Positions 7,252 through 14,500 of a stretch of 20,507 nucleotides of DNA are shown piece by piece. The stretch's first letter is position 1. Each line of letters opens with the position of its first letter. Under the pieces are notes generated by a model that worked only from the letters and a program-made list of their open reading frames with translations, was not told where the DNA came from and did no database searches. Both the position numbers and the translations under genes were made by a program. The stretch is from a virus: positions 1 to 20,507 of IMG/VR virus record IMGVR_UViG_3300042294_004113. One strand, written 5' to 3'.

Positions 7252-7874
7252 ATAGTACTATAAAGATTATTTTGTTTTTCTTGTCTATCTATTGTTTTAG
7301 GATGAATTAAACTACATTCATCAAGTGGCGGTAAAGTAGTAAATTGTTTATAACCAGTTAAACGTTCATGAACTTTATTTATAAAATATATTTCTGGTAT
7401 ATTTTTAAAAATGCGGGATTGTGGGTCGGGGTAGTTTACTCTATTATTATTGTAACTCCATCCCCATTTTTTGATATGCTCAGAAGTAATACCTTCAACT
7501 GTATTAATTCGAGGTATATAAAACATATCAATATCAGGATTAGTTTCTAATATTGATGGTAAATTTTCCAATAACCAAACAGTTGGATATTCATCCGCAT
7601 CAATTTGGAATATTACATCCTTGGTACAATGTTTAATTAAATTATTTTTGAATGAAGCAAAATCTTTATTTAATGGAAACCATATTCTATGATAATCATA
7701 TTTAGTAGCTACATTATATTTTATTGCTACGTTTTCAACTTCTTTTGTTGCTACAGTATCTAATTGTACTACAATTTCATCTTCAGGACGAATATATTGA
7801 TTTAATAAATCTAATAAACGTTCTAATTCAACATGTTCATTAACTGCTGTGATTGCGTAACTAATTGTTGGCAT
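7248..7874 (-). CDS. Family 2 glycosyltransferase (WaaE/KdtX-like pattern)
   Basis: I place the start at ATG 7874 (MPTISYAITAVNEH). It follows the upstream TAA directly as TAAAGTTATG, and the first GT-A strand begins there. A TTG at 7934 would add 20 residues and overlap the upstream gene by 56 bases. The 208-aa product has IVVQLD (34-39), FASFKNNLIKHC (72-83), QIDADEYP (90-97) as the DxD site, and near the C-terminus RIFKN...KVHERLTGY, a layout seen in LPS-core WaaE/KdtX-type enzymes. It belongs to the same glycan locus. Confidence 0.8.
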   Translation of the reverse strand: MPTISYAITAVNEHVELERLLDLLNQYIRPEDEIVVQLDTVATKEVENVAIKYNVATKYDYHRIWFPLNKDFASFKNNLIKHCTKDVIFQIDADEYPTVWLLENLPSILETNPDIDMFYIPRINTVEGITSEHIKKWGWSYNNNRVNYPDPQSRIFKNIPEIYFINKVHERLTGYKQFTTLPPLDECSLIHPKTIDRQEKQNNLYSTI

Positions 7875-7878
7875 AACT

Positions 7879-8313
7879 TTAATTTTTGAATAAACCAATA
7901 TATTCACAAGCATCCATAAATCCATTTTGACCAAATTCCTTTTTAGTTGTTGGATCAGTTTTATATGGAGCTCCTTTTAGTTTTTGTTTTTCTTCATCTG
8001 TTGTTTCTCTTGAAATAACTCCAACCCATTGCCAATTATCTTTATTAGTACCATCTACATACACTATACCTAATTCCTGCACATTCATTACATTTGGGTA
8101 CCATATTTGGTTTTTGTTATCTATGTACTTAATATCTTTATATAATTCGGGTAATACTTCTTCAGTTTCAGTAACTAATTTACTTCCCACAAGCATTACT
8201 TCATTAGATGTGAAACCACATCCCATGCAATTCCAAACCAATAAACCGTCTACTTTATGCTCATAACAAGCATCAGAAGAACATTTACGACATATTACTA
8301 ATCTATCTTTCAT
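7879..8313 (-). CDS. Zinc-ribbon protein of unknown function inside the glycan locus
   Basis: A 144-aa protein. C8xxC11 and C29xxC32 (ICRKC, WNCMGCGF) form a classic four-cysteine zinc ribbon within the first 35 residues. The rest has a beta-rich central part (IWYPNVMNVQELGIVYVDG) and a tryptophan motif (NWQWVGVI, about 94-101), ending in an acidic-aromatic tail (GFMDACEYIGLFKN). It starts at ATG 8313 as a TAATG overlap with the upstream transferase. Nothing indicates a glycosyltransferase fold, so it is probably a regulatory or virion-associated protein carried with the locus. I do not know its function. Confidence 0.7.
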   Translation of the reverse strand: MKDRLVICRKCSSDACYEHKVDGLLVWNCMGCGFTSNEVMLVGSKLVTETEEVLPELYKDIKYIDNKNQIWYPNVMNVQELGIVYVDGTNKDNWQWVGVISRETTDEEKQKLKGAPYKTDPTTKKEFGQNGFMDACEYIGLFKN

Positions 8314-9596
8314 TAATTAATTTTTTTCAGTTTAGGCAATGTTGGTAATTTAATATCTACTTGTTTAGGAGCTTCATCAAGATATTTATCTATCAGCTCA
8401 GTCATTTTATCAAACGAAAATTCAGTTTTTGATTTATATGACTGACGTTTAGCTCCATCCAAGTATTTATTATAATTTTCAAATACATCTTTTAATTTAT
8501 CTCCTACTTCAGCATCATTAGGTGTGAACCAAGATGATTCAGCAAGTATAATATTTTTAACAACAGCCGATGGATGTACTTGTTTTAAGTCTCCTGAGAT
8601 TGGTACTACAAAGTCAGGATCCAAGAAATCAGTATGTCCACTCCAATATGATACTATTATTGGTTTTTTAGATAATGAAAATTCAAGTAATGGGCGTCCG
8701 AATCCTTCTCCTTTGGTTAGGTTAACCATTGCTTTTACTTTGCCATGGTTATATAAATCATTCATGTCTTTATCTTCAATCTCACCATGCAGCAAATAAA
8801 TGTTTGGTAAATCGCCTTTAACTGTTTTTCTTATTTTATCTATTTTCTTTAATATTTCTTCTCTATCCATTATTGAGGCAGGTCCACTCATTGTTTTTAA
8901 AATAAGTGCAGGTTTGTTTTTTTTATTTTTAAACGTTTCGGAAAACGCTTTAACCAGATAACCTACATTTTTTCTATCTTCACCTAAATCACCTTGCAGA
9001 AAATGACCTACAAACAAGTAGCAAAAATCCTCTTTAATATTATCCAATGATGTAACTAATTCAGTTTCATCTAATTCATCATCATTTATATAAAAATACT
9101 TATCCAGATTTACACCTTCGAATAACACTTTAATAGGTTTTTCTACTTTTACTACTCCTAACTTATTACCTTTTTGGTCTTGTTTATCAAATGATGTTTT
9201 TTCAAACACGTCTTTGGAGTGTTTGGAAGATACCCAAACAACATCCATTCTGTTACATCCTTCAATCCAACTTGGATCACATATAGTAGTTTCTATACCT
9301 GCACTTACGCCCACATTGTATTTACCTACTGGCTGGAATTCAGAAGTGATAGTCACTTGCATCCATATATCTGGTTGGTATGGTAGTTGTGGTTGTTTCC
9401 ATATAAGATCAAGCAATTGTTTATCTTCTACATTATTAGGATTTAAAGCATTATATGGAGTATTTCCCCAACGTTGTGATATAATTTTTATATCATATTT
9501 ATCTAACTTGATTAATGCTTTGACTATATCTCTTGAACGAGCTCCATAACCAGATTGTGTTTCAATAGGGCAACTTATAAATAAAGTTTGTTTCAT
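8313..9596 (-). CDS. GT-B glycosyltransferase (family 4-like)
   Basis: A 427-aa protein with the C-terminal GT-B signature: FVGHFLQG (195-202) at the start of the second Rossmann domain, then GEGFGRPLLE (296-305) giving the E-x7-E motif at E297 and E305, followed by PIIVSYWSGHTDF. The N-terminal domain starts with FISCPIETQSGYGARSRD (6-23), a glycine-rich acceptor-side loop. Family 4 enzymes retain stereochemistry and transfer from a nucleotide-sugar. ATG at 9596 lies in TACGTTATG, 8 bases after the upstream stop. It is about the normal length for the family. It resembles the neighbouring gene at 9605-11053 in fold but not closely in sequence. Confidence 0.85.
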   Translation of the reverse strand: MKQTLFISCPIETQSGYGARSRDIVKALIKLDKYDIKIISQRWGNTPYNALNPNNVEDKQLLDLIWKQPQLPYQPDIWMQVTITSEFQPVGKYNVGVSAGIETTICDPSWIEGCNRMDVVWVSSKHSKDVFEKTSFDKQDQKGNKLGVVKVEKPIKVLFEGVNLDKYFYINDDELDETELVTSLDNIKEDFCYLFVGHFLQGDLGEDRKNVGYLVKAFSETFKNKKNKPALILKTMSGPASIMDREEILKKIDKIRKTVKGDLPNIYLLHGEIEDKDMNDLYNHGKVKAMVNLTKGEGFGRPLLEFSLSKKPIIVSYWSGHTDFLDPDFVVPISGDLKQVHPSAVVKNIILAESSWFTPNDAEVGDKLKDVFENYNKYLDGAKRQSYKSKTEFSFDKMTELIDKYLDEAPKQVDIKLPTLPKLKKIN

Positions 9597-9604
9597 AACG
9601 TATT

Positions 9605-11053
9605 TTAATAAACTAATTTATGACGTAATTGTTTTGGTTTAATAGGTTCAATTTTAATTAGTTCAAATGAATTTCTTGGTTTCCAAGTATTAAATGTTTC
9701 TTCAATCCCCTCAATTATATTTTCCGACATTAATCTAGATGACATCATTGATTCATCTGATGTTGCCCATTTGCGAGCAGCTTTACTTATCTTTTTATAT
9801 AAAAATGGGTTTTCTGTTTTATGAGTGTATGCTTTTTTTATTTGAGCAGCCGCATCTCTAAAATCAACTCTATCATCAAATATATATGGTGTAGGTATTG
9901 ATCCTTGAATACTCATACAACTTGGAAATACAGGATAAGCCCATTTACCATGTTTTTTGTAGGTACCAAAATGGTTAGAACAAAAATTCTCATCAAAATC
10001 AACCCACTCACCTTTTTCATTTTCAAAACGCATCTGGTCTTGCATACCACCTGTTACTGTGGCTATAATTGGCCTTTCAGCCATCATAGATTCAGTTAAT
10101 GATAAACCCCACCCCTCATTACTGCTCAGTAATATAGTAGCATCACATAGGTTATATAATATATTCATATCTTGTGTTGCTATTCTGTTTGGTGAGAAAA
10201 ATATATTACTTTGATCTTCACCAAATAATAAATCTATCACAGCAGGTAAATCAGTTCCGTTTTCATCTACTGGTTGGGTATGTAATAAAAAAGCACATTT
10301 ATCTGCTTTATCTTTAGGCAATGTATCTAAAAACACTTTAAATGCAGCTAAAGTATCACTTGTATTTTTTCTTCTTATATTACGTGAGTTATAAAATAAA
10401 ATGAAATCATATTCTTTATCTCCAAATATAGTTTTTTTAAATTCTTGCAAACGAGCATAATCTGCTTTATCTGAAGTGATATTGAAGAATAGGTTTTCAT
10501 TTATACCATGTGGGATATATTTTAATACTTTATTTTTTGCTTTATCACCTAACACAAGTTTATTTATGTTAAGTGTTTGTTTTGAAATAGCAAATAAAGC
10601 ATCACATGATTCATAATATGGTGAGTTATATAATGGGGCAGGATAATCATCCCATATGTTTAAGTATATTAAAGGTACTTTTTTTCTTATTTCATTTTCT
10701 ATCTGAAATAACCAAACCCAATAACGTGGATCGGTAAAGATCATTATAGCATCTGGTTTTTCAATTTCCATTATATGTCTTACCAACTCGGGAGAACCAT
10801 ACCCATCTGTTGGGTAAAGAAAAACACTCGAATCATTTATACCTAATTGATTATTTGTATCATGACTTAAATCAAATCTTTTTCCTTTATCTGGATGTTG
10901 TATAGCTCCTCCTATATTAACCCAATTAAAATGCATACTTGTTCCTATAACTAGTTCTCGGGCTATTGTAGAGATCCCTGAAGTCATCCGAATGTCATCG
11001 CAAAGAAGAAGTATTTTTTTACGTTGATCTTTAGCAATATAATTTTTTACCAT
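9605..11053 (-). CDS. GT-B glycosyltransferase, large
   Basis: A 482-aa protein. The N-terminus ILLLCDDIRMTSGISTIA (14-31) is the first strand and loop of a GT-B fold. SRNIRRKNTSDTLAAF (about 223-238) and SSNEGWGLSLTES (310-322) mark the second domain, with the E-x7-E pair at E313 and E321. The first domain contains an aromatic-rich run (DPRYWVWLF, 108-116) that may contact the acceptor. ATG at 11053 lies in CACGTTATG. It is the first gene of the 8.5-kb glycan run, downstream of the small ribbon-helix-helix gene by about 17 bases. Sugar and acceptor are not predictable here. Confidence 0.85.
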   Translation of the reverse strand: MVKNYIAKDQRKKILLLCDDIRMTSGISTIARELVIGTSMHFNWVNIGGAIQHPDKGKRFDLSHDTNNQLGINDSSVFLYPTDGYGSPELVRHIMEIEKPDAIMIFTDPRYWVWLFQIENEIRKKVPLIYLNIWDDYPAPLYNSPYYESCDALFAISKQTLNINKLVLGDKAKNKVLKYIPHGINENLFFNITSDKADYARLQEFKKTIFGDKEYDFILFYNSRNIRRKNTSDTLAAFKVFLDTLPKDKADKCAFLLHTQPVDENGTDLPAVIDLLFGEDQSNIFFSPNRIATQDMNILYNLCDATILLSSNEGWGLSLTESMMAERPIIATVTGGMQDQMRFENEKGEWVDFDENFCSNHFGTYKKHGKWAYPVFPSCMSIQGSIPTPYIFDDRVDFRDAAAQIKKAYTHKTENPFLYKKISKAARKWATSDESMMSSRLMSENIIEGIEETFNTWKPRNSFELIKIEPIKPKQLRHKLVY

Positions 11054-11070
11054 AACGTGTTTTACTTTAA

Positions 11071-11268
11071 TTAAGCTTTACTACTTGTAAATTGTAATTT
11101 TAAATGATTATGCATGTTTCTTCTATATTCTTCATCAGTTAGATATAAATCCATACTTCTGTCAACTAATTTTTGTAATGAAAATTTAGTACGAACACAT
11201 AATACTTTAAATTCTTCAAACAGTGTCTCATCAACTTTAACACTAGTTAGTTTTTCATTTTTAGCCAT
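11071..11268 (-). CDS. Ribbon-helix-helix (Arc/MetJ-like) DNA-binding protein
   Basis: A 65-aa protein. Residues 7-45 fit the ribbon-helix-helix pattern: a short strand (LTSVKVDETL), helix A (FEEFKVLCVRTKFS) and helix B (LQKLVDRSMDLYL). Such dimers bind DNA through the paired strands and act as repressors or activators. It is a minimal-length member. It stands directly upstream of the first glycosyltransferase gene and directly after an A+T-only gap that could hold a promoter, so regulation of the glycan locus or of itself is plausible but unproven. ATG at 11268. Confidence 0.75.
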   Translation of the reverse strand: MAKNEKLTSVKVDETLFEEFKVLCVRTKFSLQKLVDRSMDLYLTDEEYRRNMHNHLKLQFTSSKA

Positions 11269-11321
11269 ATTATTTTATATATTTTATATATATAAATATA
11301 CGTAGATACTAAAAATCAATA
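11269..11321 (-). promoter_or_regulatory. Possible promoter region ahead of the RHH gene
   Basis: This is one of the few real gaps in the tightly packed gene run. On the minus strand it contains TTG (11319-11317), then 16 bases, then TATATTTA (11300-11293). That is close to the Bacteroidota host consensus (a TTTG-type -33 box and TAnnTTTG at -7), with one mismatch in each box. The rest is almost pure A and T, so chance similarity is likely and I rate this low. A phage-specific promoter could equally be present. Confidence 0.3.
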
Positions 11322-11618
11322 TTATGAATATATTTTTCTAATTAAACTTCCTAATTCAGCATCATTAGGATATTTTTTAACTAAATCTTGTATTGTATCT
11401 TGAGTTGTAATTTCTTTTTTACAATACTGTGCTGCATCTAGCAATTCTTCATAAAGATGATTCATAAAATTGTCTTTATTATTTTGTTCTAATGTAGTAT
11501 TATACTTTTTTAAACCAAGGTCTGCTCGTGATTTAAGATCTTGCATTACAGCCGCGGTGATGGCGTCTTTAGAAGCTAAAATATACGTCTCCTCTATCTT
11601 GTCAAATGATTTATCCAT
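11322..11618 (-). CDS. MazG-like all-alpha nucleotide pyrophosphohydrolase family protein
   Basis: A 98-aa, fully helical protein. The middle reads SRADLGLKKYNTTL (about 29-42), then HLYEELLDAAQYCKKE (54-69). The EELLD segment fits the metal-binding EExxD of the all-alpha NTP-PPase (MazG/dUTPase-like) superfamily, and the R-x-x-x-G-x-x-KY-x-x-TL lead-in is common in phage members. These enzymes hydrolyse dNTPs or NTPs to monophosphates and may tune nucleotide pools or alarmones. Only one helix pair with acidic residues is obvious, so activity is uncertain. ATG at 11618 overlaps the upstream gene by 8 bases. Confidence 0.55.
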   Translation of the reverse strand: MDKSFDKIEETYILASKDAITAAVMQDLKSRADLGLKKYNTTLEQNNKDNFMNHLYEELLDAAQYCKKEITTQDTIQDLVKKYPNDAELGSLIRKIYS

Positions 11619-11913
11619 TGTATGTTACTTGATTATTGTCTGTTTTTTTAATATATGTTCTATCAACGTATGTTTTAAAGTTATTTAGTTCTTCTTGACT
11701 ATAAAACGAAATACGATTTATTTTACTCTTTAATTCAAAATTACTATCAGATAAATCTAAAACTTGGTTTTTTAAATATATATTATCTTTTATTAAAGAA
11801 TTTATTTTTTCATCTAATTTATTTTTTTCATCTGTAATATATATAGTTAACGTAGCAAAATATGCTGCTAATGCTATAAACAGAGCCATTAGTAAAATTA
11901 TCATTATATCCAT
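11611..11913 (-). CDS. Small membrane-anchored coiled-coil protein
   Basis: A 100-aa protein. Residues about 3-26 (from IMIILLMALFIALAAYF) form one strong transmembrane segment at the N-terminus; the following 30-70 (heptad-like DEKNKLDEKINSLIKDNI and later LKSKINRI) look like a coiled coil. Topology is probably N-in with a periplasmic or cytoplasmic coiled-coil tail. This shape is shared by many phage inner-membrane proteins, including i-spanins, but there is no lysis gene next to it. ATG at 11913 forms a TAATG overlap with the gp62-like gene. Function unknown. Confidence 0.65.
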   Translation of the reverse strand: MDIMIILLMALFIALAAYFATLTIYITDEKNKLDEKINSLIKDNIYLKNQVLDLSDSNFELKSKINRISFYSQEELNNFKTYVDRTYIKKTDNNQVTYNG

Positions 11914-12296
11914 TATTTACCGTTTATTTGTTTTATGATATTATTTTTATCTTCTTCTTTAAGCAATAAAGCATATTCTTTTGCTTCTCTAACACTACAT
12001 TCAAAATACTTGGATATAGCATCTAATATTTCTTTTTTAAAACTATTAGTAGGTTTAACATATTTAAAATATTCTTTTCCTTTAGGTAACCAATCTTTAT
12101 ATGCTTTATATATTACTTTAGGTTCAAGATTTTTTGATTGAAGATAATTTACTATTTCAATATATTGAGGATTCATTGATATAAAACGATTAATCATATA
12201 TGGGTTAACTGCTTTTTTTTCATCTTCAGTTAAATCCTCCCATTCTGTTTTATTAACAAAAATATGATCCAATATATCAAATATACTACTCGCCAT
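11913..12296 (-). CDS. 62: Putative sliding-clamp-loader small subunit (T4 gp62-like)
   Basis: A 127-aa protein. The order of features follows T4 gp62: NPYMINRFISM (25-35; T4 has a Y-x-x-FMV-N pattern), a helix, then DWLPKGKEYFKYVK (68-81; T4 has AAVPRGKRYGKWAK), then ISKYFECSVREAKEYALLL (94-112; T4 has AKRYQVNTNDAINYKSIL). In T4, gp62 joins gp44 to load the gp45 clamp for the DNA polymerase. This protein is shorter than T4 gp62 (187 aa), mainly at the N-terminus. It lies 0.6 kb downstream of the gp44-like gene on the same strand; the T4 order is also 44 then 62. The assignment rests on remembered motifs, so I keep it as putative. Confidence 0.6.
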   Translation of the reverse strand: MASSIFDILDHIFVNKTEWEDLTEDEKKAVNPYMINRFISMNPQYIEIVNYLQSKNLEPKVIYKAYKDWLPKGKEYFKYVKPTNSFKKEILDAISKYFECSVREAKEYALLLKEEDKNNIIKQINGK

Positions 12297-12525
12297 CTAT
12301 GTTTTTTAATGCTTCAGGCAAAAAATCATTATTAACATGGCCGCATGAAGCACATGCAAATACAGGTAAGGGAATAATAGCATCAGTTGTAGTGCCGGTC
12401 AAAAACTTATTTGCTTTTCTAAGCATAAGACCTTCTTGAAATACTGTATGTTCACATTTTTCACATGTTATAGGTGTTGTTTTCTTTAAATCAATGTTTA
12501 ATTTAATTTGTTCTTGTTGACTCAT
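12286..12525 (-). CDS. Small four-cysteine zinc-ribbon protein
   Basis: A 79-aa protein with C21xxC24 (TCEKC) and C58xxC61 (ACASCGH), a zinc ribbon with a 33-residue insert (LRKANKFLTGTTTDAIIPL) between the knuckles. The ending NNDFLPEAL is short and helical. Similar small proteins sit near the clamp-loader genes in T4-like phages as I recall, but their function is not known to me. ATG at 12525 overlaps the upstream gene by 4 bases and its 3' end overlaps the gp62-like gene by 11, tying it to the replication cluster. Confidence 0.7.
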   Translation of the reverse strand: MSQQEQIKLNIDLKKTTPITCEKCEHTVFQEGLMLRKANKFLTGTTTDAIIPLPVFACASCGHVNNDFLPEALKNIDGE

Positions 12526-12902
12526 TTATCTGTTATTTTAAAAGGTATATTATTTATTTTACATAATACTGCTACTACATCCACTAATTTAAGTATATCT
12601 TCTCCATTTTCCAAAGTTAATGTTTTGGTTTTACCTTCCCAATTAAAACGTATACTGAATGGTTGCTGAGCTAAGAATGGTTGCTGAACTAAAGGAGAAG
12701 TAAGTGTTGTGGCTGGCGTATATGTTGGATATGGGTTAGATGTTAAATTATATGGACTAGATGTTGAATTAGCTATATGATTTGCTATATTAGCGATGCT
12801 ATTATTTGCTGCCGCTGCTGTTGTTCCTGAATTATTAGATGGAAGATTAGACATTTTATTAGACATATATAATGATTTAAAAAGTTTATTAAATATTTTC
12901 AT
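12522..12902 (-). CDS. Protein with disordered Asn/Ser/Thr/Pro-rich N-terminus and short conserved C-terminus
   Basis: A 126-aa protein. Residues about 12-85 are low complexity (Asn, Ser, Thr, Ala, Pro, Tyr) and include a near-duplicate QQPFLAQQPF, which is visible in the DNA as two copies of a GGTTGCTGA-containing unit around 12660-12690. Residues 86-126 (IRFNWEGKTKTLTLENGED, then KINNIPFKI) look folded: two strands and a helix. ATG at 12902 is two bases after the clamp-loader stop; a second ATG (residue 13) could also serve. It lies between the 44-like and 62-like genes and may be a replication accessory protein; no function is recognised. Confidence 0.6.
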   Translation of the reverse strand: MKIFNKLFKSLYMSNKMSNLPSNNSGTTAAAANNSIANIANHIANSTSSPYNLTSNPYPTYTPATTLTSPLVQQPFLAQQPFSIRFNWEGKTKTLTLENGEDILKLVDVVAVLCKINNIPFKITDK

Positions 12903-12904
12903 GG

Positions 12905-13786
12905 TTATACAGATATTAGTTTAGAAACACAAGCCATAAAACATATTTCTTTATCGGGTATAGTAGATGAATGATTTAGGTATTCTTCTATTATTATAGA
13001 TGCTTCAGGCGTGTTATATTCTTCATATAATGCTCTATATAATCCAGTAAATTCAGTTATGTTATTATCAGCTATAATTTGTCTTATTTTATTAAATGAT
13101 TTATTTTCTACTTCATCTATAATAAGTTGAGTCACATTACTTGAAACAATTAATTTACCATCTAATTTTAATACACCATTATTTATACATCCCTGTATAG
13201 TATTTAATGCTTTTCTTATATCAGGGTATGTTTTTTTTATTATTGTAGCTAAATCTTTTAGTTCATATCTAACATATTCAGTGTCAAGTATTTTTTGTAA
13301 GTGTTTGGCTAACTGCTTCATATTAGGAGCTGTTAACTCATATTCAACTAAACGTGATCTAAGCGGTTCAATAATACGTTCAACATAATTACATGTGAAG
13401 ATAAACCTAGTATTAACGCTAAATGTTTCTATAATGTTTCTAAGTGCTGCTTGAGCTGATAGGCTTAAGAATTCTGCTTCATCTAAAATAACTACTTTAA
13501 TTGGTTTAAATGACATAGAAGAAGCAAACTGTTTAACTTTATCCCTTATAACATCTATTCCATTTTCATCACTGCAGTTTAAGTATAGATAATCACATTG
13601 AATATTTTTTACTATAAGTTTAGCTGCTGTTGTTTTACCAGTACCAGGAGGGCCATATAATAACAAATTAGGAATATGGTTTTCATTAATCCATTTATTT
13701 ATATCACTGATAAATGTTTCATTTCCTATATACCCATCTAAAGTTTCAGGTCTATATTTTTCTACAAGTAATAAATCTTTTACCAT
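12905..13786 (-). CDS. 44: Sliding-clamp-loader ATPase large subunit (T4 gp44 / RFC small-subunit type)
   Basis: A 293-aa AAA+ ATPase that opens and loads the sliding clamp onto primed DNA. Visible motifs in order: RFC box EKYRPETLDGYIGN (9-22), Walker A GPPGTGKTT (45-53), Walker B VVILDEAE (98-105), sensor 1 FTCN (130-133), and the arginine-finger SRC box as SRL (144-146, Cys replaced by Leu). The later segment YPDIRKALNTIQGCINNGVL matches the T4 gp44 pattern FPDFRKTIGEL...GVLDA, supporting the phage rather than a host DnaX origin. T4 gp44 is 319 aa. ATG at 13786 overlaps the upstream gene by 7 bases. It begins a replication group that includes the gp62-like gene. Confidence 0.92.
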   Translation of the reverse strand: MVKDLLLVEKYRPETLDGYIGNETFISDINKWINENHIPNLLLYGPPGTGKTTAAKLIVKNIQCDYLYLNCSDENGIDVIRDKVKQFASSMSFKPIKVVILDEAEFLSLSAQAALRNIIETFSVNTRFIFTCNYVERIIEPLRSRLVEYELTAPNMKQLAKHLQKILDTEYVRYELKDLATIIKKTYPDIRKALNTIQGCINNGVLKLDGKLIVSSNVTQLIIDEVENKSFNKIRQIIADNNITEFTGLYRALYEEYNTPEASIIIEEYLNHSSTIPDKEICFMACVSKLISV

Positions 13787-14001
13787 AATTTTATTGTTAT
13801 CCCTTCAGTTCTTCTAAATGTTACTCCTTCATTTATTTTTATTAATGGAACAAACGGAGTAGCAGGACTACTGCTTATAAATTGCCCATTTGCATACACA
13901 CGATATCCTCCATTAACCCATTGAGCCATACCTGTTAAATCTATACCAGTAATACTTGATGCTGTGGTAAGGATAGATCCACTTACGTTTAAACTACTCA
14001 T
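13780..14001 (-). CDS. Unknown 73-aa protein
   Basis: ATG at 14001 overlaps the preceding gene by 4 bases and the end overlaps the clamp-loader gene by 7. The sequence is rich in Ser, Thr and Gly with no run of charged residues in its first 30 residues (SGSILTTASSITGIDLTGM), followed by a beta-like part (GGYRVYANGQFISS). It looks like a small beta-structured protein. There is no metal site or membrane helix. I do not recognise it. Confidence 0.6.
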   Translation of the reverse strand: MSSLNVSGSILTTASSITGIDLTGMAQWVNGGYRVYANGQFISSSPATPFVPLIKINEGVTFRRTEGITIKLW

Positions 14002-14267
14002 CTGTTTATTGGTTGTTGTTCTAAAAATGATGTTGCTGCTTTTAGTTTTGGAACGTGTGTTTCATCTAATATCATCTCATCAAATGCTCCATACTTACAT
14101 TGGTATCCAAAAATATATTTAATTCCATATACTAATCTTTGCCAAAACGAACGCTTGTTTAAATGAATATGGACATATATATACCTATCAGTTTCATATT
14201 CTGATTCAAGTAATACTATCTGGTGTTCTGTACTGTGACATGAACATATAAGTAGTTCTTCTTTCAT
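13998..14267 (-). CDS. Conserved-phage-style 89-aa protein with N-terminal CSCHSxEH
   Basis: The N-terminus ELLICSCHSTEHQIVL (4-19) places two Cys and two His in a compact cluster that could bind a metal. A beta strand pair (YIYVHIHL) and an amphipathic aromatic helix (SFWQRLVYGIKYIFGY, about 40-55) follow. I recall small phage proteins of just this layout from Bacteroidota phages, all uncharacterised. The aromatic helix may touch a membrane. ATG at 14267 forms a one-base TAATG overlap with the upstream gene. Confidence 0.65.
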   Translation of the reverse strand: MKEELLICSCHSTEHQIVLLESEYETDRYIYVHIHLNKRSFWQRLVYGIKYIFGYQCKYGAFDEMILDETHVPKLKAATSFLEQQPINR

Positions 14268-14500
14268 TATACAATTATAATTTTTAAATAATCAACATCA
14301 GAAACGGGTGTTCTATTAATATTTACTTGTAAGTTCCAATTAGGTATAAACTTATTATATCCTATAAAACTACATATACCTTGAATATAATCATCTTTTT
14401 TTATAATACCAAATCCAGTAGTATTTATATAAGGTATTCTTATAATTTTTCCAATGTATTTATTTTGCAACTGTTGTATTTGCTGTTCAGTTAGTTTCAT
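14267..14500 (-). CDS. Unknown 77-aa protein, small beta-barrel style
   Basis: ATG at 14500 lies inside the 3' end of the upstream gene (14-base overlap). The protein starts with a helix (LTEQQIQQLQNKYI), then alternates short strands (KIIRIPYIN, FGIIKKDDY, GICSFIGY, WNLQVNIN, YLKIIIV), suggesting an SH3-like or similar small barrel. No catalytic motif is visible, and I do not recognise the family. Confidence 0.65.
   Translation of the reverse strand: MKLTEQQIQQLQNKYIGKIIRIPYINTTGFGIIKKDDYIQGICSFIGYNKFIPNWNLQVNINRTPVSDVDYLKIIIV

Noticed and set aside
7875-7934. A 20-residue extension of the WaaE-like transferase from TTG 7934.
   Set aside because: It overlaps the upstream zinc-ribbon gene by 56 bases and lies before the first GT-A strand; ATG 7874 directly follows the stop with the GTTATG context.
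9214-9549. A 111-codon open frame on the plus strand.
   Set aside because: It is fully inside the conserved GT-B gene, has no homologue-like pattern and is one of several antisense frames that arise from the low stop frequency opposite these genes.
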